64,000 nucleotides of DNA from Leptospiraceae bacterium (GTDB lineage Bacteria > Spirochaetota > Leptospiria > Leptospirales > Leptonemataceae), in the NCBI GenBank assembly GCA_026418015.1, contig JAOACE010000013.1:186001-250000 (forward strand), given 5' to 3'. The position numbers were made by a program, and so were the translations under genes. The notes beneath the pieces were generated by a model. It saw only the letters and a program-made list of their open reading frames with translations. It had not been told where the DNA came from and ran no database searches. Positions within the stretch are counted from its first letter, which is position 1. Each line of letters opens with the position of its first letter. Shown one piece after another: positions 35,496 through 43,422 of the stretch.

Positions 35496-36548
35496 CTAAC
35501 TTTTTTTCTTAATGCCTAGTTTATCCTTCGGCGATATGATTTCTGTAATCCTAACACCAAAATTTTCGTCAATTACTACTACCTCTCCGCGAGCAACTAG
35601 TTTTCCGTTTACAAGTACGTCTACGTGTTCACCAGCTTGCTTGTCTAATTCGATAATAGAACCTTCTCCCATTTCTAGAATATCTTTTACGTATTTTTTC
35701 GTTCGTCCTAATTCCACTGTGACCGTCATCTGTACATCTAACAATAAATCTACATTGGGAGATGCTAATCCTTGGGTTGTAGTACTTATAGAAGGAAATT
35801 CTACTTCTTTAACGGGTATTTCTGGCTCTTCTTCTACTTCTTCTCTTACAACAGATTTTCTTTTATCTTTATTTTCTAATTGAGATAATATATTTTTTAC
35901 TAAGGAATAAGGCAATATGAATAGAATTTTTGTATCTACTAATCCACTAACTTCGAAATTATATTGAATACGAACATAGTGATCTTCGGTTAATTCATCC
36001 GCAAATTCATTCCCATTAAATACATTCATTCCAATAGGTGTAATGGTTTCCCCTATCCTCGCAGATAAATGAGAAACTACCGAATACATCATTACATTCA
36101 AACCATCTTTTATCGTAGTAATTTGAGCTACATCTAATGGTTCATCGCTTGACTCATCTCCCATACCTCCCATCAATACGCTTGTTATCTTTTGTGCCTC
36201 TCTTATAGGAATTACAAAATAAAATTCTCCATTGAAGGAACCATTAATCTTCACTTGGAATACAACATTTTTTCCTTTAAGGTCTTTTAAAATTTCGCTC
36301 TTTTTTCTGATTTCTGCATAAGGATTATCAATATCTATATTTAAGTTTAAAACAGCACGAATGCCAGGTATACCTTTGAGTAAACCTTTGAGCATTTCGT
36401 CAGCAATTTTATCTCTTTCTAAAGGAGATAATTCTACCCCTTTGCCAGTAGTTTGTGTATTTTGAATTGGAGTTTCTCCCGATACCAAAGCATCCACATT
36501 TCCTAATAAAGCATCTATCTCCTCTTGAGACATGTTTGCATCAACCAT
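35496..36548 (-). CDS. fliY: Flagellar motor switch protein FliY/FliN-type
   Basis: A 350-residue C-ring protein. It begins with the FliM/FliY motif MSQEEIDALLG. The middle (about 50-215) is a CheC-like domain (GEFYFVIPIREAQKITSVLMGG). The C-terminal 80 residues are a FliN/SpoA domain (LDVQMTVTVELGRTKKYVKDIL, GSIIELDKQAG, GEVVVIDENFGVRITEI). The ATG at 36548 has GGAGG (36555-36559) at six bases. The CheC part lacks an obvious ExxN dephosphorylation pair, which agrees with a structural role. It heads the fliY-SET pair. Confidence 0.92.
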   Translation of the reverse strand: MVDANMSQEEIDALLGNVDALVSGETPIQNTQTTGKGVELSPLERDKIADEMLKGLLKGIPGIRAVLNLNIDIDNPYAEIRKKSEILKDLKGKNVVFQVKINGSFNGEFYFVIPIREAQKITSVLMGGMGDESSDEPLDVAQITTIKDGLNVMMYSVVSHLSARIGETITPIGMNVFNGNEFADELTEDHYVRIQYNFEVSGLVDTKILFILPYSLVKNILSQLENKDKRKSVVREEVEEEPEIPVKEVEFPSISTTTQGLASPNVDLLLDVQMTVTVELGRTKKYVKDILEMGEGSIIELDKQAGEHVDVLVNGKLVARGEVVVIDENFGVRITEIISPKDKLGIKKKS

Positions 36549-36696
36549 CAAAAACCTCCAAAACTATGTTAATTATCTTTTTATAATAAATCAAATAAAA
36601 AATAATTTTACTACTTAAATCTATTAACGTTTAATTAGAACAAGATTTTAAGTAAAAAATTCAATTTAGATAATTGCTAAGATTCAAAATTATCTC

Positions 36697-36726
36697 TTGA
36701 CTTATAAATATCAAGATTTTTATTTA
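36697..36726 (+). promoter_or_regulatory. Promoter of dnaX, consistent with a leaderless mRNA
   Basis: TTGACT (36697-36702), an 18-base spacer, TATTTA (36721-36726), then 8 bases and the ATG at 36735. No ribosome binding site fits. The first transcribed base would fall at about 36733-36735. Confidence 0.5.
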
Positions 36727-36734
36727 ATTTTAAA

Positions 36735-38057
36735 ATGTCAGAACACTACAAAGTTCTTGCAAGAAGATATAGACCTCAGTTATTTCGAGAGGTAGTTGAA
36801 CAAACCCATGCAATATCTGCAATAGAAAATGCCATTAAAGAAAATCGTTTGGGTTCGGCATATTTATTTTATGGTCCGCGAGGGGTTGGAAAAACTACCA
36901 TTGCACGAATATTAGCCAAGAGAGTGAATTGTTTAAATCCGCAAGGTGTTGAACCCTGTAATCAATGTGAATCTTGTGTAGAAATTTTAAATGGATCTTC
37001 TTTGGATGTAATAGAAATTGATGCTGCCTCTAACAGAAGAATAGAAGACATAAGAGATTTAAGAGAAAATGTTAAATTTAAACCTATCATTGGTAAGAAA
37101 AAGGTTTATATTATAGACGAAGTACACATGTTAACGAAAGAATCTTTTAATGCATTGTTAAAAACATTAGAAGAACCACCCGAACATGTACTTTTTATTC
37201 TTGCAACAACAGAAATTAATAAAATTCCCGAAACTATCTTATCGCGATGTCAAATTTTTACTTTTCGCAAAGTACCAATTGTTCGTCTACAAAAATATCT
37301 CGAAGAAATTGCACAAAAAGAAAAAATTCAAGTAGAAAAAGATGCCCTATTTTTGATTGCTAAAAAAGGCGATGGTTCTGTACGAGATAGTTTATCCTTC
37401 TTTGAACAAATCATCTCTTATTGCGATGGAAAAATAACAGCAGAAAAGGTAAGAGAACTTACAGATAGTTTTTCTGTAGATGTAATGCTTACAATAACAC
37501 AAAATCTATTTCGCGTATCTTCTTCGAATGAATTATTAAAACCCATAGCAGATATTTTTAACGACGGAGGCGATTTAGAACGATTTATCTGGGAATATTT
37601 AGAATTTCTAAGAATATGTATTTTGATCCACAAAGGCATAAAAGATAAAGATTTGTTAGGGTTGATTGGCGAAGATATAGAAAAAATCCATCAATTTGTG
37701 GCAACTATTCCCTTCGAAAAATTATTCACAATATTTGACGAAATTTATCAGTTAAGATCCAAATCGTATTTTCTAAGAATTAAAAATACTTACGAAGCAA
37801 GGATATTAATCGAAGTAACTTTATTAAAAATACAAGATAAGTTGAATAAACCTACTCTTGACGAAATCATTCATGATATAAATCAAATTTCAAAATTATT
37901 CGAAGGACAAGATATTTCCGAAGAAAAACTCTTTAAAAAAGAAAATAACAACAAGATTGTCAAAAAAGATTTTAGTTTAGAAGACGAAATCCAATCAAAA
38001 TTTTTAGGAACATACATAACAGATGAAAACAAAATACCTAAATTACCTAATTTTTAA
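36735..38057 (+). CDS. dnaX: DNA polymerase III subunit gamma (DnaX)
   Basis: Clamp-loader ATPase, 440 residues. Walker A is GPRGVGKT, the zinc-binding CNQCESC-type segment is CLNPQGVEPCNQCESC, Walker B is VYIIDEVHML, and the sensor motif is ILATTEINKIPETILSRCQ. Domain III follows to about 360. The tail (360-440) is short and charged, without the tau-type domains IV and V, so only a gamma-like product is encoded. The next gene starts 35 bases inside its end. Two AAAAAAG runs near 37936 and 37972 would give early stops if slippage occurred. Confidence 0.95.
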   Translation: MSEHYKVLARRYRPQLFREVVEQTHAISAIENAIKENRLGSAYLFYGPRGVGKTTIARILAKRVNCLNPQGVEPCNQCESCVEILNGSSLDVIEIDAASNRRIEDIRDLRENVKFKPIIGKKKVYIIDEVHMLTKESFNALLKTLEEPPEHVLFILATTEINKIPETILSRCQIFTFRKVPIVRLQKYLEEIAQKEKIQVEKDALFLIAKKGDGSVRDSLSFFEQIISYCDGKITAEKVRELTDSFSVDVMLTITQNLFRVSSSNELLKPIADIFNDGGDLERFIWEYLEFLRICILIHKGIKDKDLLGLIGEDIEKIHQFVATIPFEKLFTIFDEIYQLRSKSYFLRIKNTYEARILIEVTLLKIQDKLNKPTLDEIIHDINQISKLFEGQDISEEKLFKKENNNKIVKKDFSLEDEIQSKFLGTYITDENKIPKLPNF

Positions 38058-38484
38058 ACTGATCATTATTTTATTCTTCCATTGTGAGTTTTATTCAAAA
38101 AAATACGAAATTTACATCGAAGAACATCGAATCTTGGTTGAATTAGCAGTAACACCAGAACAAAGACAAAAAGGTTTGATGTATAGAAAATCTCTTCCTG
38201 AAAATGAAGGAATGTTGTTTGTATTTCCCGAAGAAGCAATTCAAAATTTCTGGATGAAGAATACCTACATCCCTCTTGATGTTGCCTTTTTCGATAAAGA
38301 TGGATATCTAATTGAATATCAATCAATGGAACCCAATAGCGAAATCATTCATCAATCATCCGAACCAGCAAAATATGCATTAGAAATGAACCAAGGCTGG
38401 TTTAAAAAACGAAACATAAAGCGATATTCAAAATTAAAACTTCCACAAAATGTTCTTGAAAAAATAAAAGAATTATCAAATTAA
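38023..38484 (+). CDS. DUF192 lipoprotein
   Basis: A 153-residue protein of the DUF192/YiaD-like small-domain family. The N-terminus is hydrophobic and ends LFFHCEFY, a plausible lipobox, so an anchored periplasmic or outer-membrane protein is expected. Domain motifs: VTPEQRQKGLMYRKSLPENEGMLFVF (in part: QKGLMYRKSLPENEGML), NFWMKNTYIPLDVAFFD and YALEMNQGWF. The function of the family is not settled. The start lies inside the dnaX coding region (35-base overlap), which implies translational coupling. Confidence 0.88.
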   Translation: MKTKYLNYLIFKLIIILFFHCEFYSKKYEIYIEEHRILVELAVTPEQRQKGLMYRKSLPENEGMLFVFPEEAIQNFWMKNTYIPLDVAFFDKDGYLIEYQSMEPNSEIIHQSSEPAKYALEMNQGWFKKRNIKRYSKLKLPQNVLEKIKELSN

Positions 38485-38512
38485 GAATTATCTTCGTTTT
38501 TTTGGGGGAGTA

Positions 38513-40666
38513 ATGAACATCAAACTATTTCTTTCGATTTTTGTTTTTTTTATTTTTTTGAACAACCTTTTTTCTAGAATGATTGATTTATCTGAACTAC
38601 CAGCTTACATTAAAATTGGCTTTGAAAATTGCGATATTAACGAAGATACATTAAAAAATTCAACGGATTGGAAAGAAATAAAACCAAACAAAAAAAATCG
38701 TCCTATTCAGATTCCTGCTCTAAACCTACCAAATTTACCCAAACGGCAATTGATTGAATTTCGCAGTTTACCCAAAAAGGATTTTACGTTGATTTTTTTT
38801 ATACAACTTAGTGAAGAAGAATATAATGATTTTAAAACCTCTGGCATCTATTTCGAAAGAATAGGCGAAAGTTGGGAAATTTTTTGGAATAATCAAGTCC
38901 TAGATAAAAAAGTTTCTTACGAAAAAAGTTTAACACAAAAAGGATATATCGTAGAAATTCCTCAATCTATCGTTCAGGTTGGTAAGAATGTTTTATGTAT
39001 TCATCTTATTGGAGATCCTATTTCTACCCGCACTGGTTTTTATTACGGAAGAGAATATTATATCGACCAATTACAAAAAATATTTTATAATAAATTTTTA
39101 GATTATTTTTTTATTATATTTCTTATTACTCTTTACACTTCTTTTGGTCTATTCAACATGATTTTTTACATCAACCAAAAAGAAAATAAGTATAACTTGT
39201 ATTTTAGTTTGTTTTGTTTTTTGATTTCTTTTTATATTTTTATTCGGTCTCCTTTAACACATTATTTTCCCGTAATAGAAAATACAGATGTATCTTCTCC
39301 ATTAGAATTTATAAGCTTATTTTTATTAATTCCTTTGTTCAGTTTATTTTTTTACGATATTTTTAAAGAAAAAATACCAAAAAGGTTAAGACCATTTTTT
39401 CGCGTAGTAGAAATTGTAGGCATAATTTTTTCTTTGATGATTTTATTTGCTCCATCTCCCAATACCTATGGAGGTATATTAAAATTTTGGCAATATTCTA
39501 CTTTTATTTTTATGACTTTATTGATTCTGTTAATCTATTATTTTAGTACATTAGAGTTTAAAGAATTCTATAAAAAGAATTCGTTCTTTTCTTCCATTTA
39601 TAAAACATTATTTCTTACTGTACCGGGTAGCTTTTTAGTAGGAGCAATCCTTTTAGGAATTTTTGTTGGGTGGGACATCTACATTAATCTAAAAAAGATT
39701 TCTGCACCTTCGATTAGCAATTATGGATTTTTGTTTTTCTTTTCGGGTATATCGTTTCGAATTTCTTATAATTTAACAAAATTATTGAATCAACTAAAAA
39801 TATCCGAAAGTAAATATAAGCATCTCTATGACAATTCTTCGGACATTTTATTTATTCTAGACGATGCATTATGCATAAAAGATATAAACCAAAATTTCGA
39901 AAAAACACTGAATTGGGAAAAAGACGACTTTGTCGGCATAAACATAGAAAGATTAATTTATAACCCAGAAAAAGAAAGAAATCCTATTTTAAAAAACTTT
40001 TATCAATATTTAAAAGAAGAATTAGAAAAAAATTCTTTAATTCGCATAGTATTACCCATCGTATTTAATTCTGATATACCATTTAAATATTTTAACGTAG
40101 AAATTCGCACACTAGAAGATTTAGAAGAAAGAGAATACCTAATGAAGGCTTCTCTAATGCAAAGCAATCCCTCCATGCATTACCTAACGAAGGAATATCA
40201 AAAATACGAAATTCCTACGGATTTTATCCATATAGAAAGAATCTTACCAAGAATTACCGAATCGCTTAGAGAATTAATGGAAGAACAAGAACTAAGTATT
40301 ATTCGCATTGGATTAAGAGAAATTCTTATCAATGCTATGGAACATGGAAACCTAGGTATAACAAATCAAGAAAAAACTCAATATCTTTTAGAAGGAATTT
40401 ATGATAAAATTATTAAAGAAAGGTTAAAAGATCCCTATTACCAAAACAAAAAGGTTGTTATAGAATACAAATTAACGAATCATATTCTTTTTTATGGAAT
40501 TACCGACGAAGGTTCTGGTTTCGATGTAGAAAAATTTTTAAACAAAGAAGCAGAATTCAATTCCTTTCATGGAAGAGGTATTTTTATAACGAAAAACGCT
40601 TTTGATAAAGTTATTTACAACAAAAAAGGAAACTCGGTAACACTAATCAAATACATAAAAAAATAA
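38513..40666 (+). CDS. 7TMR-DISM sensor with PAS and RsbW-like ATPase domains
   Basis: A 717-residue membrane sensor. A signal-like N-terminus is followed by a periplasmic DISM-type beta domain (about 30-185) and seven hydrophobic helices (about 190-425). A PAS domain comes next (YKHLYDNSSDILFILDD), and the C-terminus is a HATPase_c_2 domain (about 575-717: LREILINAMEHGNLG N-box, ITDEGSGFDV, FHGRGIFITKN). It has no phospho-acceptor His domain, so it is probably a membrane-linked anti-anti-sigma or anti-sigma switch kinase. A GGGGGAG site precedes the ATG. Confidence 0.88.
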   Translation: MNIKLFLSIFVFFIFLNNLFSRMIDLSELPAYIKIGFENCDINEDTLKNSTDWKEIKPNKKNRPIQIPALNLPNLPKRQLIEFRSLPKKDFTLIFFIQLSEEEYNDFKTSGIYFERIGESWEIFWNNQVLDKKVSYEKSLTQKGYIVEIPQSIVQVGKNVLCIHLIGDPISTRTGFYYGREYYIDQLQKIFYNKFLDYFFIIFLITLYTSFGLFNMIFYINQKENKYNLYFSLFCFLISFYIFIRSPLTHYFPVIENTDVSSPLEFISLFLLIPLFSLFFYDIFKEKIPKRLRPFFRVVEIVGIIFSLMILFAPSPNTYGGILKFWQYSTFIFMTLLILLIYYFSTLEFKEFYKKNSFFSSIYKTLFLTVPGSFLVGAILLGIFVGWDIYINLKKISAPSISNYGFLFFFSGISFRISYNLTKLLNQLKISESKYKHLYDNSSDILFILDDALCIKDINQNFEKTLNWEKDDFVGINIERLIYNPEKERNPILKNFYQYLKEELEKNSLIRIVLPIVFNSDIPFKYFNVEIRTLEDLEEREYLMKASLMQSNPSMHYLTKEYQKYEIPTDFIHIERILPRITESLRELMEEQELSIIRIGLREILINAMEHGNLGITNQEKTQYLLEGIYDKIIKERLKDPYYQNKKVVIEYKLTNHILFYGITDEGSGFDVEKFLNKEAEFNSFHGRGIFITKNAFDKVIYNKKGNSVTLIKYIKK

Positions 40667-40732
40667 ATTTACTATATAAGAAACCTTTAAAAATAAAAAA
40701 AGGTCAAATAAATGATTGTATATGGAGGAACT

Positions 40733-41317
40733 ATGCTAAAAAAAATCAAATATTTAATTTTATTTACTTTTAGTTGGAGTTTATGGGCTAATAACTTTGT
40801 TATTGATAATGCACATACCAAAGTTGGGTTCGAAGTAACACACATGATGATTTCGACTGTCGAAGGTCAATTTAAAGAATATCAAGCATCTTTTGAATAC
40901 GATGATAAAACCAACACATTAAAAAACATCCAAGCAACCATCGATGTTAATTCTATCGATACACACAATCAAAAAAGAGACAATCATCTAAGAGAACCAG
41001 ATTTTTTTGATGTGAAGAAATTTCCCAAAATGGAATTTGTATCGACAGAAGAAATTAAAATTAAACCCGGCGAAGAAGGTAAAATTCGCGGTAAGCTAAC
41101 CATAAAAGGAATAACAAAAGACATTGTCCTAAACGTTAAATACATCGGTAGAATTAAAGATCCATGGGGTAAAGAAAGAATTGGTTTCGAAGCAACGAGC
41201 AAAATCAACCGAAAAGATTTTGGAATTAACTGGCAAAAAGCATTAGATTCTGGTGGTGTAGTTGTAGGCGACGAAGTTACTATTAAACTTCGCGGCGAAG
41301 GTATTTTAGCAAAATAA
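40733..41317 (+). CDS. YceI-family periplasmic protein
   Basis: A 194-residue protein from the ATG at 40733, which has GGAGG (40724-40728) just ahead. The signal peptide is LKKIKYLILFTFSWSLWA. The lipocalin-like YceI domain shows the standard blocks: DNAHTKVGFEVTHMMIS, the central HNQKRDNHLREPDFFDVKKFPKM, GKLTIKGITKDI, and FGINWQKALDSGG with VVVGDEVTI. YceI proteins bind polyisoprenoids in the periplasm. It stands alone before the tRNA gene. Confidence 0.93.
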   Translation: MLKKIKYLILFTFSWSLWANNFVIDNAHTKVGFEVTHMMISTVEGQFKEYQASFEYDDKTNTLKNIQATIDVNSIDTHNQKRDNHLREPDFFDVKKFPKMEFVSTEEIKIKPGEEGKIRGKLTIKGITKDIVLNVKYIGRIKDPWGKERIGFEATSKINRKDFGINWQKALDSGGVVVGDEVTIKLRGEGILAK

Positions 41318-41327
41318 TTCTTGCAAT

Positions 41328-41399
41328 TGCCCCCGACAGGACTCGAACCTGTGCACATGGTTTAGGAAACCAATGCTCTATCCACTGAGCTACGGGGGC
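41328..41399 (-). tRNA. tRNA-Arg (anticodon CCT)
   Basis: A 72-base cloverleaf on the minus strand. Acceptor stem GCCCCCG (41399-41393) pairs with CGGGGGC (41335-41329), with discriminator A at 41328. The D arm is TAGCTCAGTGGATAGAGCA, the anticodon loop is TTCCTAA with CCT at 41366-41364, and the T arm is AGGTTCGAGTCCT. CCA is not encoded. Reads AGG codons. It lies between yceI and the FlgT-like lipoprotein gene. Confidence 0.97.
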
Positions 41400-41451
41400 A
41401 CCTATAAATACAATTTTTTAAAAATTCAATCTCTGTAAACTACAAATAATT

Positions 41452-42717
41452 TCACTTAAAGACTATTCGAATTTCTCCTCTTTTGGTATCTAAAACCTCA
41501 ATTTTTTTACCTGTTTGTTTTACTACGAGAAAAATCGCTGGATTATCACCATAAAAAGATAATGTATCGCGTAGAGCAAAAGAACTACCAGGATAAATTA
41601 CTTCCCAAATGATTTCGTTTTTTGACGTGCTAATCTCGTTTACATTTTTAACAGATGTTCTTTCAATTAAATCATCGCGAAATATACCTGCCTTTGCGGG
41701 ATCTAAACCTGTAATCTTTAAGATGATTTTGTTATTTCTTGTTAGCTCTGCCCATTTATCTTGCAATTTTTGATGAGCAAATTTTACAAATCCACCTGGC
41801 TTTTTCTCTGGATCACGTTCTGGACCAACTGCAAATCTCTTAACAGATTCTTGTGCCGCCTGTAAATCTGTTACACCTATACCACCAACAGACTGACCAC
41901 TATAAGTGCCTATTATTTCGCCTTGTCCCCATAAAGATAAAATATTGATGGTTCCCGTTGCTTGATAACTTTTAAATTGAGGTGTTGTTGATGTTTGAGG
42001 ATTGGTTTCTATATTTCCAACAATCAAAACATCAGCTCCAGCTTTAACAGCTAATTCTTTTATGGAATCGGGAAGTTTCGATGGATCTTCTGCTACAACT
42101 TGTGAATTTTTTATCTGAGAAGCAATAGAACCAGGATCTAAAATATCATACCCTTTATTGATTAGAATATTTCTTATCTGGGATGCTGCTACACCATCAC
42201 GCGAAGCAAAATCATACACTTTTTTTGCATTCCCAGGCATAATATATTCTTCTCGAATCAATACCATAATTTTGGGATTTCCTACTAACTTTTGCATCAA
42301 GTTAATTTGATTTTGTACTTCTGCTTTATCTACCTGAAATTTTACGAATAATTTTAGCATTTTTATCGTATCTAACATGTATTGTTGTTCGTCTAATACC
42401 CTATCGTTTTTACAAACACCTTTGGCTTCCGAAAAAATTTCATTTGTGATAGATTGACCATCTGCAACCTGCGTATAACTCGCTACTTGGCTACCAATGC
42501 ATTTTTCCACTGCTTTTCTACAAGCATCTTCTTTTGCCTTATTTCTTGCATCAGAAACACTCGTAAAAATAGGTGCTTCGCCATAGACGGTAATTTCTCC
42601 TTTTAAACATTCCGCGTAATAGTTTGCTCTTACATCTGCTGGATCTTTCTTTTGTTGGCCACAATATAAGAAAGCGACAGAAAATGTTATAAAAATCAAT
42701 AAACCCTTCTTTAACAT
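41452..42717 (-). CDS. LPP20/FlgT-like outer-membrane lipoprotein
   Basis: A 421-residue lipoprotein from the ATG at 42717, which has GGAGG at five bases (42723-42727) and starts MLKKGLLIFITFSVAFLYCG, with lipobox LYCG. The N-terminal part (about 30-120) resembles the LPP20 domain of FlgT (GEAPIFTSVSDARNKAKEDA). The middle holds a CsgG/LpoB-like alpha-beta fold (AGADVLIVGNIETN), and the end is a small beta domain. FlgT shapes the outer collar of the flagellar motor in other bacteria. Next to the flagellar operon that role is possible but not shown. Confidence 0.75.
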   Translation of the reverse strand: MLKKGLLIFITFSVAFLYCGQQKKDPADVRANYYAECLKGEITVYGEAPIFTSVSDARNKAKEDACRKAVEKCIGSQVASYTQVADGQSITNEIFSEAKGVCKNDRVLDEQQYMLDTIKMLKLFVKFQVDKAEVQNQINLMQKLVGNPKIMVLIREEYIMPGNAKKVYDFASRDGVAASQIRNILINKGYDILDPGSIASQIKNSQVVAEDPSKLPDSIKELAVKAGADVLIVGNIETNPQTSTTPQFKSYQATGTINILSLWGQGEIIGTYSGQSVGGIGVTDLQAAQESVKRFAVGPERDPEKKPGGFVKFAHQKLQDKWAELTRNNKIILKITGLDPAKAGIFRDDLIERTSVKNVNEISTSKNEIIWEVIYPGSSFALRDTLSFYGDNPAIFLVVKQTGKKIEVLDTKRGEIRIVFK

Positions 42718-42803
42718 TTCTTCCTCCATAATAAAAAATAATTTTCTTACTAAAAAGTATATTGCATTTTAAAAAACCAATTGTCAAGTATTTTAAAAAA
42801 TGA

Positions 42804-42830
42804 TTTAGTTTTTTTCTATAATACCGATTG
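42804..42830 (+). promoter_or_regulatory. Sigma-28 (FliA)-like promoter of the flagellar operon
   Basis: TTTAGTTT (42804-42811), 11 bases, ACCGATTG (42823-42830), compared with the FliA consensus TAAAGTTT-N11-GCCGATAA. The spacer is exact and the core CCGAT is kept; six of eight and five of eight positions agree. The ATG of the operon is at 42841. Confidence 0.55.
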
Positions 42831-42840
42831 ATAAAGTATC

Positions 42841-43410
42841 ATGGTATCGAGTAGTATAAAGCATAGTATAGAACCTTCAATCAAGCAATTAGAGCTACTT
42901 ACGAATTTGTTTAAGGAAGAGATGATGTTATTACAAAAAGCAATTGAAATCGAAAAAGAAAAAGGGCAATCCATTTTGCAAGCGAAAGCTAAACGATTAC
43001 AAGAATTAACCCAACGTTCCGATGAGCTGTTAAATTCTTTAATTCTTGTAGAAAACCAAAGATACACTTTGATCGGAGAATTAATCGAGAAATATCAACA
43101 TAGACTCCATTCTGATAGTGTTAACATTACCAACTTTTTACAAGTGCTAAGAGAAATAAAAAAAGAACAAAATCAAAATTCTAATGAATGGGAAAAAGTA
43201 ATCGACGATTTAATTTATCATCTTAAAGAATTTAAAAAATCCGCAGAACAATTAAAACAGGAAGTAGAAACAAATCAAAAGCTATTAATTCGAACAAAAA
43301 ATATCGTTTCTGATATCTTAGATAATTTCGAAAAAAAAGATAAAACTTACATTACAACTAAAAAACAAAATATTACAAACAATGCTTTATTGATCAACCA
43401 TAGTGTTTAA
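42841..43410 (+). CDS. flgN: FlgN-like flagellar export chaperone
   Basis: A 189-residue, all-helical protein with long coiled-coil segments (about 10-65 and 95-160). This composition and the place directly before flgK match FlgN, which guards the hook-associated proteins FlgK and FlgL before export. Motif conservation in the family is weak, so the call rests largely on position. A FliA-like promoter lies 10 bases upstream, and the gap to flgK is 12 bases. It is the first gene of the operon flgN-flgK-flgL-fliW-csrA. Confidence 0.8.
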   Translation: MVSSSIKHSIEPSIKQLELLTNLFKEEMMLLQKAIEIEKEKGQSILQAKAKRLQELTQRSDELLNSLILVENQRYTLIGELIEKYQHRLHSDSVNITNFLQVLREIKKEQNQNSNEWEKVIDDLIYHLKEFKKSAEQLKQEVETNQKLLIRTKNIVSDILDNFEKKDKTYITTKKQNITNNALLINHSV

Positions 43411-43422
43411 AAGGAGTTTTTT

